From Paraburkholderia phenazinium (GTDB lineage: Bacteria; Pseudomonadota; Gammaproteobacteria; Burkholderiales; Burkholderiaceae): a DNA stretch of 64,000 bases. Position 1 is the stretch's first letter; every line of letters begins with the position of its first letter. Below the pieces are notes generated by a model. The model was given only the letters and a program-made list of their open reading frames with translations, did no database searches and was not told the origin of the DNA. The DNA is taken from positions 992,001 through 1,056,000 of the forward strand of contig NZ_FSRM01000001.1 in assembly GCF_900141745.1 (NCBI RefSeq). The letters are read 5' to 3'. The position numbers were made by a program, and so were the translations under genes. Positions 1-9,805 of the stretch are shown here, piece after piece.

Positions 1-147
1 GCCGAGCACGAGGGCCACTTTCACGAAGGCGAAGAGGGCCACGAGCACCACGAGATTCCGGTCGGTCTGGCGCAACGGGCCTATCCGTTCCTCGACATGC
101 TTCGCGCCGCGCAAAAGGAAAACGCCGATATCGTCTGGGGCGTTTGA
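1..147 (+). CDS. DUF1840-family protein, C-terminal 48 residues (partial)
   Basis: The window opens inside a reading frame (frame 1) that ends at TGA 145-147. It is cut by the window edge. The visible end is a His/Glu-rich stretch (residues 1-18 of the fragment) followed by RAYPFLDMLRAAQKE and a terminal DIVWGV. A charged acidic/His linker followed by a PLLDMLRRA-type helix and a terminal WGV is typical of the small DUF1840 proteins of Burkholderiales (about 100-115 residues). Their function is unknown. The His-rich tract might bind metal, but that is inference. A strong terminator lies about 100 bases downstream. Confidence 0.75.
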   Translation, partial: AEHEGHFHEGEEGHEHHEIPVGLAQRAYPFLDMLRAAQKENADIVWGV

Positions 148-250
148 CGGGCGTCAGCGCGCTGCTGCGGCGTTGCCGCGCGGCTCCTGCGCGATAGCTC
201 CGAGGTCGGCGCCTGGGCCGGACCTTGCCCCGCGTAATCGACACATCCAA

Positions 251-287
251 ACACAAGAGCCCGCTTCAAGCGGGCTCTTGTGTTTTA
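251..287 (+). terminator. Rho-independent terminator after the DUF1840 gene
   Basis: A perfect 14-bp stem (251-264 paired with 270-283) with a TTCAA loop is followed by TTTT. It sits 104 bases after the DUF1840 stop codon and is oriented to end that transcript. Confidence 0.85.
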
Positions 288-389
288 TGCAACCGCATAA
301 GCCAGCTATCCGTCTCGCTGCAACAACAACGAGCGTGACAGCGACGGGCTGCGGGCGCGCGACTGTCCAGCCTTTCGGGCCGGCGCGGC

Positions 390-593
390 TTATTGGCTGG
401 CGGCCGGTGCGGGTGCTGCGGACGAGGCACCCTTCTTCATCTTCTGCTTCTTCGGCTTTTTGACGTGCTTCTGGGTAGGCGGCGAGTACGAGCTGACCGC
501 ACTGCTGCCACCCGGAGCGGCTGTCTGCGCGAAGGCTACGGAAGTGCCGACTGCAAGCGAAAGACCAGCCAAAATCAACGTCAGCTTTTTCAT
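390..593 (-). CDS. Small secreted Lys-rich protein, unknown function
   Basis: A 67-residue protein. Residues 1-22 form a clear Sec signal peptide: MKK, a hydrophobic core [15 protein letters not shown], and a VAFAQ cleavage site. The mature part is about 45 residues, with a basic cluster KHVKKPKKQKMKK followed by an Ala/Pro/Ser tail. There is no recognisable catalytic domain. A small, basic, presumably periplasmic peptide of this type could bind anionic envelope polymers, but this is inference. It is a stand-alone gene: the next minus-strand gene upstream is far away, beyond metH's own operon. Start chosen at the ATG giving the signal peptide. Confidence 0.7.
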   Translation of the reverse strand: MKKLTLILAGLSLAVGTSVAFAQTAAPGGSSAVSSYSPPTQKHVKKPKKQKMKKGASSAAPAPAASQ

Positions 594-761
594 GCGAGAT
601 TCTCCGTGTCGGTTGCAAGTAGTTGAGCCGACGCGTTTTATGGCCGCGTCTGGCAGGTAAAGCGCTTGCAGTCTACAAAGCCGAAAATCTGCCTGCCTGA
701 AATATTCAGCCTTACGTTCTGGATATAGTGGGGCGATTTTTGGCGGTGCTATGCCGCGACC

Positions 762-3479
762 TTACAGCAGCGGGGCCAAGGCCCGTTCCGCGTCCTGCTT
801 CGACAAGGCCATCCGTTTCGCGAAGTCTTCCACCTGATCCGCGGCAATCTTTCCGACCGAAAAATAGGTGCTTTCCGGATGCGCCAGATAAAAGCCCGAG
901 ACGCTCGCTGCCGGCAACATGGCGAGCGATTCCGTGACGCTCATGCCGATTTCGCTCGCATGGAGCACCTCGAACATGTCGCGTTTCACGAGGTGATCCG
1001 GGCAGGCCGGGTAACCGGGCGCGGGACGGATGCCGCGATACTTTTCACCGATCAGCTCGTCGTTGGAGAGCGTTTCGTTCGTCGCGTAGCCCCACAGGTC
1101 GCGGCGCACGCGGGCGTGCATCGCTTCGGCGAAGGCTTCTGCGAAGCGGTCGGCGAGCGCCTTCAGCATGATTGCGCTGTAGTCGTCGTGATCCTTTTCG
1201 AACTGCTTTTCCTTCACGTCGACGCCGAGTCCCGCCGTCACCGCGAACATGCCGATGTAGTCGGCGACGCCCGAATCCTTTGGCGCAATGAAGTCGGCGA
1301 GCGCCCGGTTCGGCCGCATCACGCCGTCCACCACTGGCCGCACGCTTTGCTGGCGCAGGTTGCGCCACGTCAGCGCGACTTCCGAGCGCGATTCGTCCGT
1401 GTAGATCTCGATGTCGTCGTCGTTCACCGTATTGGCCGGCAACAACGCGATCACACCATTGGCCTGCAGCCAGCGACCCTGGATCAGGCGTGCGAGCATC
1501 GCCTTGCCGTCGGAGAACACGCGCCGCGCCGATTCGCCGACGATCTCGTCATTCAGAATCGCAGGGTATGGGCCGGCCAGATCCCAGGTCTGGAAGAACG
1601 GCGCCCAGTCGATATAGTTCGCCAGCTCGCTGAGGTCGAAATTCTTGAAGACGCGACGGCCGATGAACTTCGGCTTGACCGGCTGGTAGCTGGCCCAGTC
1701 GATCTTCGTCTTGTTGGCGCGAGCTTCGGCCAGCGTGACCATAGGCTGCGCCTTGCGGTTGGCGTGCTGGTCGCGGATACGGTCGTAGTCGGTCTTCAGT
1801 TCTTCCAGGTACTTTGCGGCGCCTTCGTCGGACAGCAGGCTCGAGGCCACCGAGACCGAGCGCGACGCGTCGGGCACATATACCACCGGCCCTTCGTAGT
1901 GAGGTGCGATCTTCACGGCCGTGTGCACGCGCGAGGTCGTTGCGCCGCCAATCAGCAGCGGAATCTTCTTGATGCGGAAGTAGTCGTCGCGCTGCATTTC
2001 CGATGCGACGTACGCCATTTCTTCGAGGCTCGGCGTAATCAGACCGGACAGCCCGATGATGTCCGCGCCTTCGACCTTCGCTTTCGCGAGGATGTCGTTG
2101 CACGGAACCATCACGCCCATGTTGACCACTTCGAAGTTATTGCACTGAAGTACCACCGAGACAATGTTCTTGCCGATGTCGTGCACGTCGCCCTTCACCG
2201 TGGCGATGACGATCTTGCCCTTGGCGCGCACGTCGGCGCCGGCTTCGGCCATCAGCTTCTTTTCTTCTTCGATGTACGGGATCAGATGGGCGACTGCCTG
2301 CTTCATCACGCGCGCCGACTTCACCACTTGCGGCAGGAACATCTTGCCCTGACCGAACAGGTCGCCGACAACGTTCATGCCGTCCATCAGCGGGCCTTCG
2401 ATCACGTTGATCGGACGCCCGCCTGCAGCGGCGATTTTCGCGCGTACTTCCTCGGTATCTTCGACGATGAAGTTGGTAATGCCATGCACTAGCGCGTGCG
2501 ACAGGCGTTTCTCGACGGGCTGGTTGCGCCACTCGAGGTTCTCTTCCTTCTTCGCTGCGCCCGTCTTGAACTTGTCGGCAATTTCGAGCAGACGGTCGGT
2601 ACCGTCTGCACGGCGGTTCAGCACGACGTCTTCAACACGCTCGCGCAGTTCGGGATCGAGGTCTGCGTACACGCCGAGTTGGCCGGCGTTGACGATGCCC
2701 ATGTCCATCCCCGCCTGGATCGCGTGGTAGAGGAACACGGTGTGGATCGCTTCGCGCACCGGGTCGTTACCGCGGAACGAAAACGACACGTTCGAGACGC
2801 CACCGCTGACCTTCGCGTAGGGCAGGTTTTCCTTGATCCAGCGCGTGGCGTTGATGAAGTCGACGGCGTAGTTGTTGTGCTCTTCGATGCCTGTGGCGAC
2901 AGCGAAGATGTTCGGGTCGAAGATGATGTCTTCGGGCGGGAAGCCGACTTCATTGACGAGGAAGTCGTACGAGCGTTTGCAGATCTCGGTCTTACGCTGG
3001 TATGTATCGGCCTGGCCTTTTTCGTCGAAGGCCATCACGACGGCTGCGGCGCCGTAGCGGCGGATCAGGTTGGCATGATGACGGAACGCATCCTCGCCTT
3101 CCTTGAGCGAGATCGAGTTAACGATCGCCTTGCCTTGCACGCACTTCAGGCCCGCTTCGATCACTTCCCACTTCGACGAGTCGATCATGATCGGCACACG
3201 TGCGATGTCCGGCTCCGATGCGATCAGATTCATGAAGCGGACCATCGCCGCTTTCGAATCGAGCATGGCCTCGTCCATGTTGACGTCGATGATCTGCGCG
3301 CCGTTTTCGACCTGCTGACGCGCGACCGCGATCGCGTCGTCGAACTGGTCGTTCAGGATCATTCGCGCGAACGCCTTCGAGCCGGTCACGTTGGTGCGCT
3401 CGCCGACGTTGATGAAGAGCGTCCCGGATGTGACGTTGAACGGCTCGAGGCCGGAAAGGCGCATGGTGTGATCGGTCAT
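762..3479 (-). CDS. metH: Methionine synthase, pterin/cobalamin/AdoMet-activation part
   Basis: A 905-residue protein carrying the C-terminal three modules of cobalamin-dependent methionine synthase, which transfers the methyl group of 5-methyl-THF to homocysteine through B12. The pterin-binding domain starts with [15 protein letters not shown] (residues about 24-38). The cap and Rossmann B12 domain contain [10 protein letters not shown], with the axial His at about residue 433. The C-terminal reactivation domain has [12 protein letters not shown] (about 815-830). The start at 3479 ([10 protein letters not shown]) is preferred over an in-frame upstream ATG at 3638, because that extension would overlap the end of the preceding gene and is low-complexity. 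The homocysteine domain is the separate gene just upstream (59-base gap), so the enzyme is split in two. Confidence 0.96.
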   Translation of the reverse strand: MTDHTMRLSGLEPFNVTSGTLFINVGERTNVTGSKAFARMILNDQFDDAIAVARQQVENGAQIIDVNMDEAMLDSKAAMVRFMNLIASEPDIARVPIMIDSSKWEVIEAGLKCVQGKAIVNSISLKEGEDAFRHHANLIRRYGAAAVVMAFDEKGQADTYQRKTEICKRSYDFLVNEVGFPPEDIIFDPNIFAVATGIEEHNNYAVDFINATRWIKENLPYAKVSGGVSNVSFSFRGNDPVREAIHTVFLYHAIQAGMDMGIVNAGQLGVYADLDPELRERVEDVVLNRRADGTDRLLEIADKFKTGAAKKEENLEWRNQPVEKRLSHALVHGITNFIVEDTEEVRAKIAAAGGRPINVIEGPLMDGMNVVGDLFGQGKMFLPQVVKSARVMKQAVAHLIPYIEEEKKLMAEAGADVRAKGKIVIATVKGDVHDIGKNIVSVVLQCNNFEVVNMGVMVPCNDILAKAKVEGADIIGLSGLITPSLEEMAYVASEMQRDDYFRIKKIPLLIGGATTSRVHTAVKIAPHYEGPVVYVPDASRSVSVASSLLSDEGAAKYLEELKTDYDRIRDQHANRKAQPMVTLAEARANKTKIDWASYQPVKPKFIGRRVFKNFDLSELANYIDWAPFFQTWDLAGPYPAILNDEIVGESARRVFSDGKAMLARLIQGRWLQANGVIALLPANTVNDDDIEIYTDESRSEVALTWRNLRQQSVRPVVDGVMRPNRALADFIAPKDSGVADYIGMFAVTAGLGVDVKEKQFEKDHDDYSAIMLKALADRFAEAFAEAMHARVRRDLWGYATNETLSNDELIGEKYRGIRPAPGYPACPDHLVKRDMFEVLHASEIGMSVTESLAMLPAASVSGFYLAHPESTYFSVGKIAADQVEDFAKRMALSKQDAERALAPLL

Positions 3480-3538
3480 GGCGTGTGTGCGGTTCGGTTG
3501 CGTGCGTCGACTACTTCGGGCGGGTGATGCGGCGCGGC

Positions 3539-4609
3539 TCAGGCCGCGTCCCGGTACTGACCGGGCCATTTGCGCGGTTTGATTTCGGCTAGCGCCTTCG
3601 CAATCGCCGCAATATGCTCCGGCGTCGTCCCGCAGCAACCGCCCGCAATATTCACGAGCCCCGCGCTGGCAAATTCCTTTAGGAGCCCGGACGTATCTGC
3701 GGGCAATTCGTCAAAGCCCGTATCGCTCATCGGGTTTGGCAAGCCCGCGTTCGGATAGCACGACACGTACGTATCGCACAGCTTCGCCAATTCCGCCACA
3801 TACGGGCGCATCAACGCGGCGCCGAGCGCGCAGTTCAAACCAAAGGTGAGTGGCTTCGCATGACGCAGCGAATTCCAGAACGCTTCGACCGTCTGCCCCG
3901 ACAGGATGCGCCCCGACGCGTCGGTGACTGTGCCCGAGATCATGATCGGCAAACGCTCGCCGGTATTTTCAAACAGTTCATCGAGCGCAAACAGCGCGGC
4001 CTTCGCGTTGAGCGTGTCGAAGATCGTTTCGACGAGGAACAGGTCCGAGCCGCCATCGAGCAACGCCTTGGCCTGCTCGTAGTAGGCCGCGCGCAGTTCG
4101 TCGAAGGTCACGTTGCGCGCGCCCGGATCGTTCACGTCAGGCGAAATGCTCGCTGTCTTCGGCGTCGGTCCGATTGCGCCCGCAACGAAGCGTGGCTTGT
4201 CCGGCGTCGAGTATTTATCGCAAGCCGCTCGCGCGATTTTTGCCGATTCGAGATTCATCTCGACCGCGAGATCTTCCATCCCGTAGTCGGCCTGCGCGAC
4301 AGTGGTGGCGCCGAACGTGTTGGTTTCGATGATGTCGGCGCCCGCCGCCAGATACTGCTCGTGGATCTCGCTGATGATCTGGGGTTGCGTGATCGACAAC
4401 AGTTCGTTGTTGCCTTTGATGTCGCGCCCGTAGTCCTTGAAGCGCTCGCCGCGATAGCGGGCCTCGTCGAGCTTGTACCGCTGGATCATCGTGCCCATCG
4501 CCCCGTCCAGAATGAGGATGCGCGATTGCAGAAGCGCGGGCAACGCCGTACCGCGCGTATAAGCGGTCTGGCGGCGGGCTGAGCTGACGGTCGGGGCGGG
4601 CTGGTTCAT
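3539..4609 (-). CDS. metH: Methionine synthase, homocysteine-binding subunit
   Basis: A 356-residue homocysteine S-methyltransferase domain. It has an N-terminal [13 protein letters not shown] motif and the zinc-binding cysteines in LNCALGA (about residue 260) and GGCCGTTP (about 322-323). All three thiolate ligands are present, so the domain should be functional. It corresponds to the first about 350 residues of E. coli MetH and must work with the downstream pterin/B12 gene, either as a two-subunit enzyme or as interacting halves. The start at 4609 ([10 protein letters not shown]) is chosen because upstream in-frame codons are non-conserved in character. The first gene of a two-gene minus-strand operon. 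Confidence 0.95.
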   Translation of the reverse strand: MNQPAPTVSSARRQTAYTRGTALPALLQSRILILDGAMGTMIQRYKLDEARYRGERFKDYGRDIKGNNELLSITQPQIISEIHEQYLAAGADIIETNTFGATTVAQADYGMEDLAVEMNLESAKIARAACDKYSTPDKPRFVAGAIGPTPKTASISPDVNDPGARNVTFDELRAAYYEQAKALLDGGSDLFLVETIFDTLNAKAALFALDELFENTGERLPIMISGTVTDASGRILSGQTVEAFWNSLRHAKPLTFGLNCALGAALMRPYVAELAKLCDTYVSCYPNAGLPNPMSDTGFDELPADTSGLLKEFASAGLVNIAGGCCGTTPEHIAAIAKALAEIKPRKWPGQYRDAA

Positions 4610-4651
4610 GGCAGAAGTAGGCTTGCGCGAGTCTTTTTCAGGGAACCCGTC

Positions 4652-4657
4652 ATTGTA
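4652..4657 (-). promoter_or_regulatory. Candidate -10 element for the metH operon
   Basis: On the minus strand the sequence reads GATACAATG, a good TACAAT -10 box 43 bases before the metH start codon. No convincing -35 hexamer is visible at 16-18 bases. The rest of the 294-base gap (4610-4903) shows no SAH or cobalamin riboswitch that I recognise. Confidence 0.35.
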
Positions 4658-4842
4658 TCCGCAGCGCGAAGGCCTCGCCGGTCTTGAGCGCGCGGTGAAA
4701 GGGCTTATCAAAGCTTCCAGGCGGAGACGCAGCGCGCTGCAGGCGGTAAAAGATGCCACCTTGCATGCATCGGGACGCGCTTCGGGATTCAATCCCCCTA
4801 TGAATGGCGAAAACTGAAACGCCGTATTCCTTCGACAATAAC

Positions 4843-4876
4843 AAAAAACCCCGCCCGGCAAGCCGGACAGGGTTTC
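4843..4876 (-). terminator. Rho-independent terminator after the DUF3567 gene
   Basis: On the minus strand, AAACCC-GTCCGGC pairs across a short TTG loop with GCCGGGC-GGGGTT and runs into a T6 tract. It lies about 28 bases downstream of the DUF3567 stop codon. Confidence 0.8.
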
Positions 4877-4903
4877 AGGTACGTGTCGCCGAGGCGTTGC
4901 GTG

Positions 4904-5161
4904 TCAGTGGAGGATCACCGGTTGATGCATCAAACTGTCGAATTGACCGAGGAATTCGTCTACTTCGTCCAGCGACGGTTCTTCTTCGATCAGCTTGGTG
5001 ACGTGCTCGCGAAAGCGTGCCGCCATAGCGCCATCAATGTAGATCTCGCGTTGCATGTTTTTGTCGACGATCTCGTAACCACCTGACTTCATGGCGAGAG
5101 GACCGTCCTGCGGTGGGAACTCGACGACACAATAATTGGGGCTGTTGTAGATCATTTGCAT
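4904..5161 (-). CDS. DUF3567 family protein
   Basis: An 85-residue protein starting MQMIYNSPNYCVVEF. The sequence features (PQDGPLAMKSGGYEIVDK, NMQREIYIDGAMA, then an acidic helix SLDEVDEFLGQFD and a terminal HQPVILH) are those of the DUF3567 family, which is nearly restricted to Betaproteobacteria and has this full length. The function is unknown. No signal peptide or membrane segment is present, so it is cytosolic. A single gene with its own terminator; the alpha/beta hydrolase lies upstream on the same strand after a 118-base gap, so co-transcription is possible but not required. Confidence 0.85.
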   Translation of the reverse strand: MQMIYNSPNYCVVEFPPQDGPLAMKSGGYEIVDKNMQREIYIDGAMAARFREHVTKLIEEEPSLDEVDEFLGQFDSLMHQPVILH

Positions 5162-5279
5162 GGCGACACTCCTTATTTCCGTTGGCTCCTGGCCGTTCCT
5201 GCGCCATAAGTGGAGCGTATGGTGTGGAATTCAAGGGGTGGGTCCGGAGTGACGCTGGTAAAAATCCCGGACCTTCAAG

Positions 5280-6068
5280 TTAGACCCGTGCTTCGAGAAA
5301 CGTTTCAAGCAACGCAGCAAAACGGTGAGATTGTTCGACCGGCGCCAGATGTGCCGCATCCAGCAGTTCGTATTGTGCACCCTGAATCGATTTCGCGATC
5401 AATTGTGTTGCAGCAGGTGGCGTACCCGTGTCGTGGCGGCCTGCAATTGTCAACGTGGGTAGACGAATTTCATGCAACCGCTCGTGCACATTGAAGTCGC
5501 GCAATGCCTCGCAGGCAAGGGCATAGCCTTCGGGCCGCGTGTGCAGCAGAACCTCGTGGATCGGCTCGACGGCTTCCGGATGCGATCTCTGGAAATCCGG
5601 CGTCAACCATCGTTCCAATGTGGCGGGCACCAGTGAGGCCATGCCGTCGCGACGTGCGGTGGCGGCGCGCTGATCCCAGACGGCGCGATTCTCGGGCAGG
5701 GTGCCGGCGCTCGTGTCGGCGAGGACGAGCGTGTCGATGCGCGATGGATGATCGAGCGCGAACTGCTGCGCAATCATGCCTCCCATCGACATGCCGACCA
5801 GGTGCGTATGCGGGGCGCCGAGCGCGTCGAGTAATGCGGCCAGGTCGCTCGAGAGGTCAGCGATGCTGAAGGGTTGATCAGGCACGGCAGTGTGGCCGTG
5901 TCCCCTTACGTCGTAACGTAGCACGGTGAAATCGTCGCGGAAGTAACCGGCGAGCTGGTCCCATACGGACAGATCGCCGCCCAGTTGATGGACGAGCGTC
6001 AGCCAGGGGCCGCCGCCTTCATTGTCGAGGACATAGCGCGTGTCGATACCGTTGAGTTTCACTTGCAT
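5280..6068 (-). CDS. Alpha/beta hydrolase, 3-oxoadipate enol-lactonase-like
   Basis: A 262-residue alpha/beta-hydrolase. The nucleophile elbow is GMSMGG (Ser94), the oxyanion/HG region is LVHQLGGD, the acid is in GRHDTGTPP, and the His is in DAAHLAPVEQ. Length and motifs (RYDVRGHGHT, LADTSA) match the PcaD (3-oxoadipate enol-lactone hydrolase) subfamily, which opens a lactone in the protocatechuate branch of the beta-ketoadipate pathway. No other pca genes are adjacent, so the true substrate may be another ester or lactone. The start at 6068 (MQVKLNGIDTRYVL) is preferred over the in-frame ATG at 6149, whose extra 27 residues are not domain-like. Confidence 0.85.
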   Translation of the reverse strand: MQVKLNGIDTRYVLDNEGGGPWLTLVHQLGGDLSVWDQLAGYFRDDFTVLRYDVRGHGHTAVPDQPFSIADLSSDLAALLDALGAPHTHLVGMSMGGMIAQQFALDHPSRIDTLVLADTSAGTLPENRAVWDQRAATARRDGMASLVPATLERWLTPDFQRSHPEAVEPIHEVLLHTRPEGYALACEALRDFNVHERLHEIRLPTLTIAGRHDTGTPPAATQLIAKSIQGAQYELLDAAHLAPVEQSHRFAALLETFLEARV

Positions 6069-6267
6069 GCAGGCTCCTGTCAGCGGTGATGCGGTGGAAG
6101 GCCGGGCGCGGCGCTGGTAATAAACGGTGATGCACGGCGGGTGATCCACAGCGGACTTTGTACGTCAGCAAACCGTGTTCCCATCGGCGCGGCGCAACGG
6201 CGCCGCTTGTCGTGCGAGTCGTGACGGCGATGGAAGTTTCGGCAGATTGTCGAATATCTGCTCGGCT

Positions 6268-7644
6268 TTAGGGCTTGTCTGCGGTGGGGGGTGAGGTGGT
6301 GTCGGGTGCGGGTGGCGACAGGGCTGCTGCGGGTGGCGTTGAGGGTTCTGTCGGCGCAGGGCTGGAGGGAGCGGTCGTGGGGTTGACCGGTGGGTACGAC
6401 GCTGGGTTTTCGGCGGGACTCGCTACGGGACCGTCGCCTGAAGCCGATACGCCACCGCCCTGGCTTCCCTGAGAATTCGCACTGCCCGCATTGCCGCTAC
6501 CGCCCGCGAGGTTCAGCGGTCCGCGCCACAGCAGTTCAACTTCAGTGCCATTCGGCTCAGTCTGTACAAGCCGCGCGGGCAACCACCCAAGTGACGGCGC
6601 GAGCCATACATCGATGCGTCGTTGATCCCCCGCATGACGCGGCAGACGCATGAAGTGGCGCGCGCTCAGGTAGCCATCCTGAGTGCGGATCGTTTCGTCG
6701 CCGATCGTCTCGACCGGCCAGATCTCGCCGCTATCGTTGTCTACGACAAAGAACTGCCGGGTAACGCCAGGTTTGTAGGCATCCGGATTGCCACGCACGA
6801 GGCTGGCGAGTTGCATGACCATGCTGAAACGGTCCTGTGCGCCATCGCTGAGCGGCAGGGACGCGGGCGTACGGGTGAACACGATCTGCTTTGTCGTGCG
6901 GTTGAAGATCGACACGTCTTCCGGCCGATGCCCGCGCTTTTCGACGTACTGGTCCGGCGCGAGTCCGAAGGCGTCGATATGGCCGTGGCTCGAGTAAGTG
7001 AACGAGCCGATGAACGGCACGGGCAGCGATACGACCATGTCGTAGGTTTTGCCGTCGCTTGACCAGTGGATCGTACCGGGCTGGTTGCGCACACCGTTAT
7101 AGAACGTGTCGTACTGCAGATCGCCCGAAGGTGGCACCGAGAATTTCACGCCCGAATCGGCTTTTGCAGCCGCCGCGTGCGCGCTGGCGGCGGCGCTTGC
7201 TGCTGCTGCGTTTGCTGCCGCCGCTGCTGAGGCTGCAGCTTGTGCCGCCGCGCTCGCCTGCGCCGCGGATGCTGCCTCCGCTGCGACGGCAGACGCCGCC
7301 GCGACTGCGGCCGCGCGCTGCGTGGACGTCGCAGTGAGCACCCGCTCGCGCGGCTTGCTCGCCGCCGCTGCGGGCCTGGGTTTAGCCGGTGCGGCCGGAT
7401 GTGGTGTCGCCGCGGCCGGTTGTCGCTCGATTCGCTCGGGCGTCAGCAGCGCAATCTGCACGGGCACATGGGCCGTGTTCTCGGGCGTGAACGTGGTTCG
7501 GTTGCGCTCGATCCACTGAGCCGCAATCCAGTGCAGGCACAGCACGACCGCCAGCACGGCGAGCCAGCGCCCTGCCCGTGTGCGGCGGGGCCCGGCGTGA
7601 GGTAGCGTGCGTTCGGAGCGGCTGACTGCGGAGGGAAACGACAT
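6268..7644 (-). CDS. DUF3108 envelope protein with TonB-like N-terminus
   Basis: A 458-residue protein. A basic N-terminus and one membrane helix (about residues 26-43, WLAVLAVVLCLHWIAA) anchor it in the inner membrane. Next comes a Pro/Lys-rich linker (about 70-100) and a roughly 55-residue Ala/Ser-rich helix (about 110-165). A DUF3108 beta-rich domain follows (about 170-390, with DTFYNGVRNQPGTIHWSSDG and WLAPSLGWLPARLVQTE). The C-terminal 70 residues are Gly, Ser, Ala and Pro. The layout (anchor, Pro/Ala linker, periplasmic domain) recalls TonB/TolA, but no TonB C-terminal fold is seen. DUF3108 proteins are predicted periplasmic, function unknown. It stands between minus-strand hydrolase and IclR genes. 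Confidence 0.8.
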   Translation of the reverse strand: MSFPSAVSRSERTLPHAGPRRTRAGRWLAVLAVVLCLHWIAAQWIERNRTTFTPENTAHVPVQIALLTPERIERQPAAATPHPAAPAKPRPAAAASKPRERVLTATSTQRAAAVAAASAVAAEAASAAQASAAAQAAASAAAAANAAAASAAASAHAAAAKADSGVKFSVPPSGDLQYDTFYNGVRNQPGTIHWSSDGKTYDMVVSLPVPFIGSFTYSSHGHIDAFGLAPDQYVEKRGHRPEDVSIFNRTTKQIVFTRTPASLPLSDGAQDRFSMVMQLASLVRGNPDAYKPGVTRQFFVVDNDSGEIWPVETIGDETIRTQDGYLSARHFMRLPRHAGDQRRIDVWLAPSLGWLPARLVQTEPNGTEVELLWRGPLNLAGGSGNAGSANSQGSQGGGVSASGDGPVASPAENPASYPPVNPTTAPSSPAPTEPSTPPAAALSPPAPDTTSPPTADKP

Positions 7645-7782
7645 CGAGCGGCGCGGTTTTAACGGGTAAAAATGCGATGGAGCGTGTCGCGCCAGCGAGA
7701 TGCCAGCGCTGGACGCAGTGAACGGGTTCGACAGGCAGGCTACCGGCGATGTTCCGCGGCAATCGTGTCGTTGTCTTACATC

Positions 7783-8649
7783 CTAACGCGGCGCGGGGCT
7801 ATACCCCAGTTCGTACGACAATTTTCGAGCGCACTCGCGCAGTGCCGTGTCGACTTCACCGCCCCAGCGGATATCGAATGCGCCTTCGTGACCAAGCGCA
7901 ATCAGCCCGAGTGCGAGATCGCCGGTCGAGTCGAAAACCGGCATGCAGAACGCGTGAATGGTTGCCAGCAGCACTCCTTCGACGCGTGCGGCCTGGTGAG
8001 CGCGTACTTCCTCGAGCACACGCTCAACCTCCTCGTGCGTGCGCGGACCGGCCGTTTGCGACGAGCGTCGCGAATCGGCCAGTTCACGTTCGATCATCGT
8101 CGCGGTCTTGCTGGCCGGCAGATAGGCGGCGAACAACAGGCCGGTGGCGGAACCGAGCAACGGCATCACGTCGCCGAGCTTGAGCGAGGCCTTTGCCGGA
8201 TGGCTCGATTCCATCCAGTGCACGACTGTCGGCCCCTGATTACCCCATACGGCGATGCCCACCGTCAGGTCGAGCCGGTCGCGCAGCTCCGCCAGCGCAA
8301 TCCGCGCGAGCTTCACGCCGTCAACCCTCGCAAGCCGCGCCAGGCCCAGTTGCAAGGCGAAGCCGCCCAGTTCATAGCGTCCCGAAAGCGCGTCCTGCGC
8401 GACCACGCCGAGACGAAGGAAGCTCACCAGATATCGATGCGCCTTCGCCGGGCTCATGCCCGCGCGTTGCGCGAGGTCGCGCAGCATCATCGCGCGCGGC
8501 TCGTGGGTCAGCACCTCGAGCAGCCGAAAGCCCACCTCGATCGACTGGATGCCTGAGCGCAGTTTCTCCTCGCCGGTATCGGCGGTATCGTCGTCCGAAG
8601 CGTCGAGCGGATCGGCTGGGTCGGCGTCGGAGCGGGCAATCGAAGGCAT
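7783..8649 (-). CDS. IclR-family transcriptional regulator
   Basis: A 288-residue regulator. The N-terminal winged helix-turn-helix (about residues 42-100: GFRLLEVLTHEPRAMMLRDLA, then AGMSPAKAHRYLVSFLRLG) is followed by an IclR effector domain with GNQGPTVVHWMESSHP and ATIHAFCMPVFD. Family members sense small carboxylates or aromatic breakdown products. It is divergent from the fumarylacetoacetate-hydrolase-family gene, with a 163-base shared gap that holds a GAAT-AG-ATTC near-palindrome at 8770-8779, a possible operator. This suggests, by context only, that it controls that gene. The start at 8649 (MPSIARSD) is chosen over the in-frame ATG at 8892, which would overrun the divergent gene. Confidence 0.9.
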   Translation of the reverse strand: MPSIARSDADPADPLDASDDDTADTGEEKLRSGIQSIEVGFRLLEVLTHEPRAMMLRDLAQRAGMSPAKAHRYLVSFLRLGVVAQDALSGRYELGGFALQLGLARLARVDGVKLARIALAELRDRLDLTVGIAVWGNQGPTVVHWMESSHPAKASLKLGDVMPLLGSATGLLFAAYLPASKTATMIERELADSRRSSQTAGPRTHEEVERVLEEVRAHQAARVEGVLLATIHAFCMPVFDSTGDLALGLIALGHEGAFDIRWGGEVDTALRECARKLSYELGYSPAPR

Positions 8650-8812
8650 AGGCAAGGCGCACGGAGCGCGAACGGTGCATTGAAACGAAGGGAGGCTGCG
8701 CGGCACGGCGAGTCGCGCAAACCGCGTCCTCAAACCAGCCTGTTTGGGGCAGGGCGATTCACCATCGTAGAATAGATTCCCTCTATCGTCACTAACACGG
8801 CTCATTCCTCCT

Positions 8813-9805
8813 ATGAAACTTGCCACGCTGAAGGACGGCACGCGCGACGGCCAGCTGATCGTCGTGTCGCGCGACCTGCAAACTGCGGCCATCGCCGATG
8901 CGATCGCGCCGACGCTGCAACGCGTCCTCGACGACTGGACCTTCTACGCGCCGCAACTGCAGGATCTGTACGACACGCTCAATCAGGGCCGCGCGCGCAA
9001 CAGTTTTCCGTTCGAGGCCAAGGAATGCATGGCGCCCCTGCCGCGCGCGTTCCAGTGGGCCGATGGTTCGTCGTACGTGAACCACGTCGAACTGGTGCGT
9101 CGCGCGCGCGGCGCGGAAATGCCGCCGGAATTCTGGACCGATCCGTTGATGTACCAGGGCGGCAGCGACGACTTCATTGGCCCGAAGGACGACGTGGTTT
9201 GTGCCTCGGAGGACTTCGGCATCGACTTCGAAGCGGAAGTCGCGGTGATCACCACCGACGTGCCGATGGGCGCGAGCCCCGAGCAGGCGCTCAAGGGCGT
9301 GCGGTTGATCACGCTCGTGAACGACGTCTCGCTGCGCAACCTGATCCCGGCGGAGCTGGCCAAGGGCTTCGGTTTCTTCCAGGGCAAGCCGGCCAGCTCC
9401 TTTGCGCCGGTTGCCGTTACGCCCGACGAACTGGGTGAGCACTGGCGCGAAGGCCGCGTGCATCGTCCGATGATCGTCCATTGGAACGGCAAGAAAGTCG
9501 GCCAGCCGGACGCCGGCACGGACATGGTGTTCCACTTCGGCCAGCTGATCGCGCACGCCGCGAAGACGCGCAACCTGCGCGCGGGGTCGATCGTGGGCTC
9601 AGGGACCGTCTCGAACAAGGATGCGAAGCGCGGCTACTGCTGCATCGCCGAGAAGCGTTGTCTCGAGACCATCGAGCATGGCGCACCCCAGACCGAATTC
9701 ATGAAATACGGCGACACGGTGAAGATCGAGATGTTCGACGAAGCAGGCAAGTCGATCTTCGGTTCGATCGAACAGGGCATCGCACCGGTCGACGGCGCGC
9801 GCTGA
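8813..9805 (+). CDS. Fumarylacetoacetate hydrolase family protein
   Basis: A 330-residue FAH-superfamily enzyme. The N-terminal cap runs about 1-85 (MKLATLKDGTRDGQLIVVS, then FYAPQLQDLYDTL). The catalytic mixed beta-roll follows, with metal ligands in IDFEAEVAVIT and NDVSLRNL and the signature SIVGSGTVSNKD near 265. The family cleaves C-C bonds in fumarylacetoacetate or related 3-ketoacids, or hydrates/isomerises catechol-cleavage products, using a divalent metal. Length and cap resemble the bacterial fumarylacetoacetase-like group. No hmgA or maiA is adjacent, so tyrosine breakdown is not proven. The divergent IclR gene is the likely regulator. Confidence 0.88.
   Translation: MKLATLKDGTRDGQLIVVSRDLQTAAIADAIAPTLQRVLDDWTFYAPQLQDLYDTLNQGRARNSFPFEAKECMAPLPRAFQWADGSSYVNHVELVRRARGAEMPPEFWTDPLMYQGGSDDFIGPKDDVVCASEDFGIDFEAEVAVITTDVPMGASPEQALKGVRLITLVNDVSLRNLIPAELAKGFGFFQGKPASSFAPVAVTPDELGEHWREGRVHRPMIVHWNGKKVGQPDAGTDMVFHFGQLIAHAAKTRNLRAGSIVGSGTVSNKDAKRGYCCIAEKRCLETIEHGAPQTEFMKYGDTVKIEMFDEAGKSIFGSIEQGIAPVDGAR

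Noticed and set aside
879..2492. A 537-codon open frame on the plus strand
   Set aside because: It is antisense to metH, whose domains are unmistakable. The predicted protein is His/Arg/Val-rich with no domain, as expected for the reverse strand of a GC-rich gene.
4610..4903. SAH or cobalamin riboswitch upstream of metH
   Set aside because: I looked for conserved cores of these riboswitches on the minus strand and did not find them; only a -10 box is visible.
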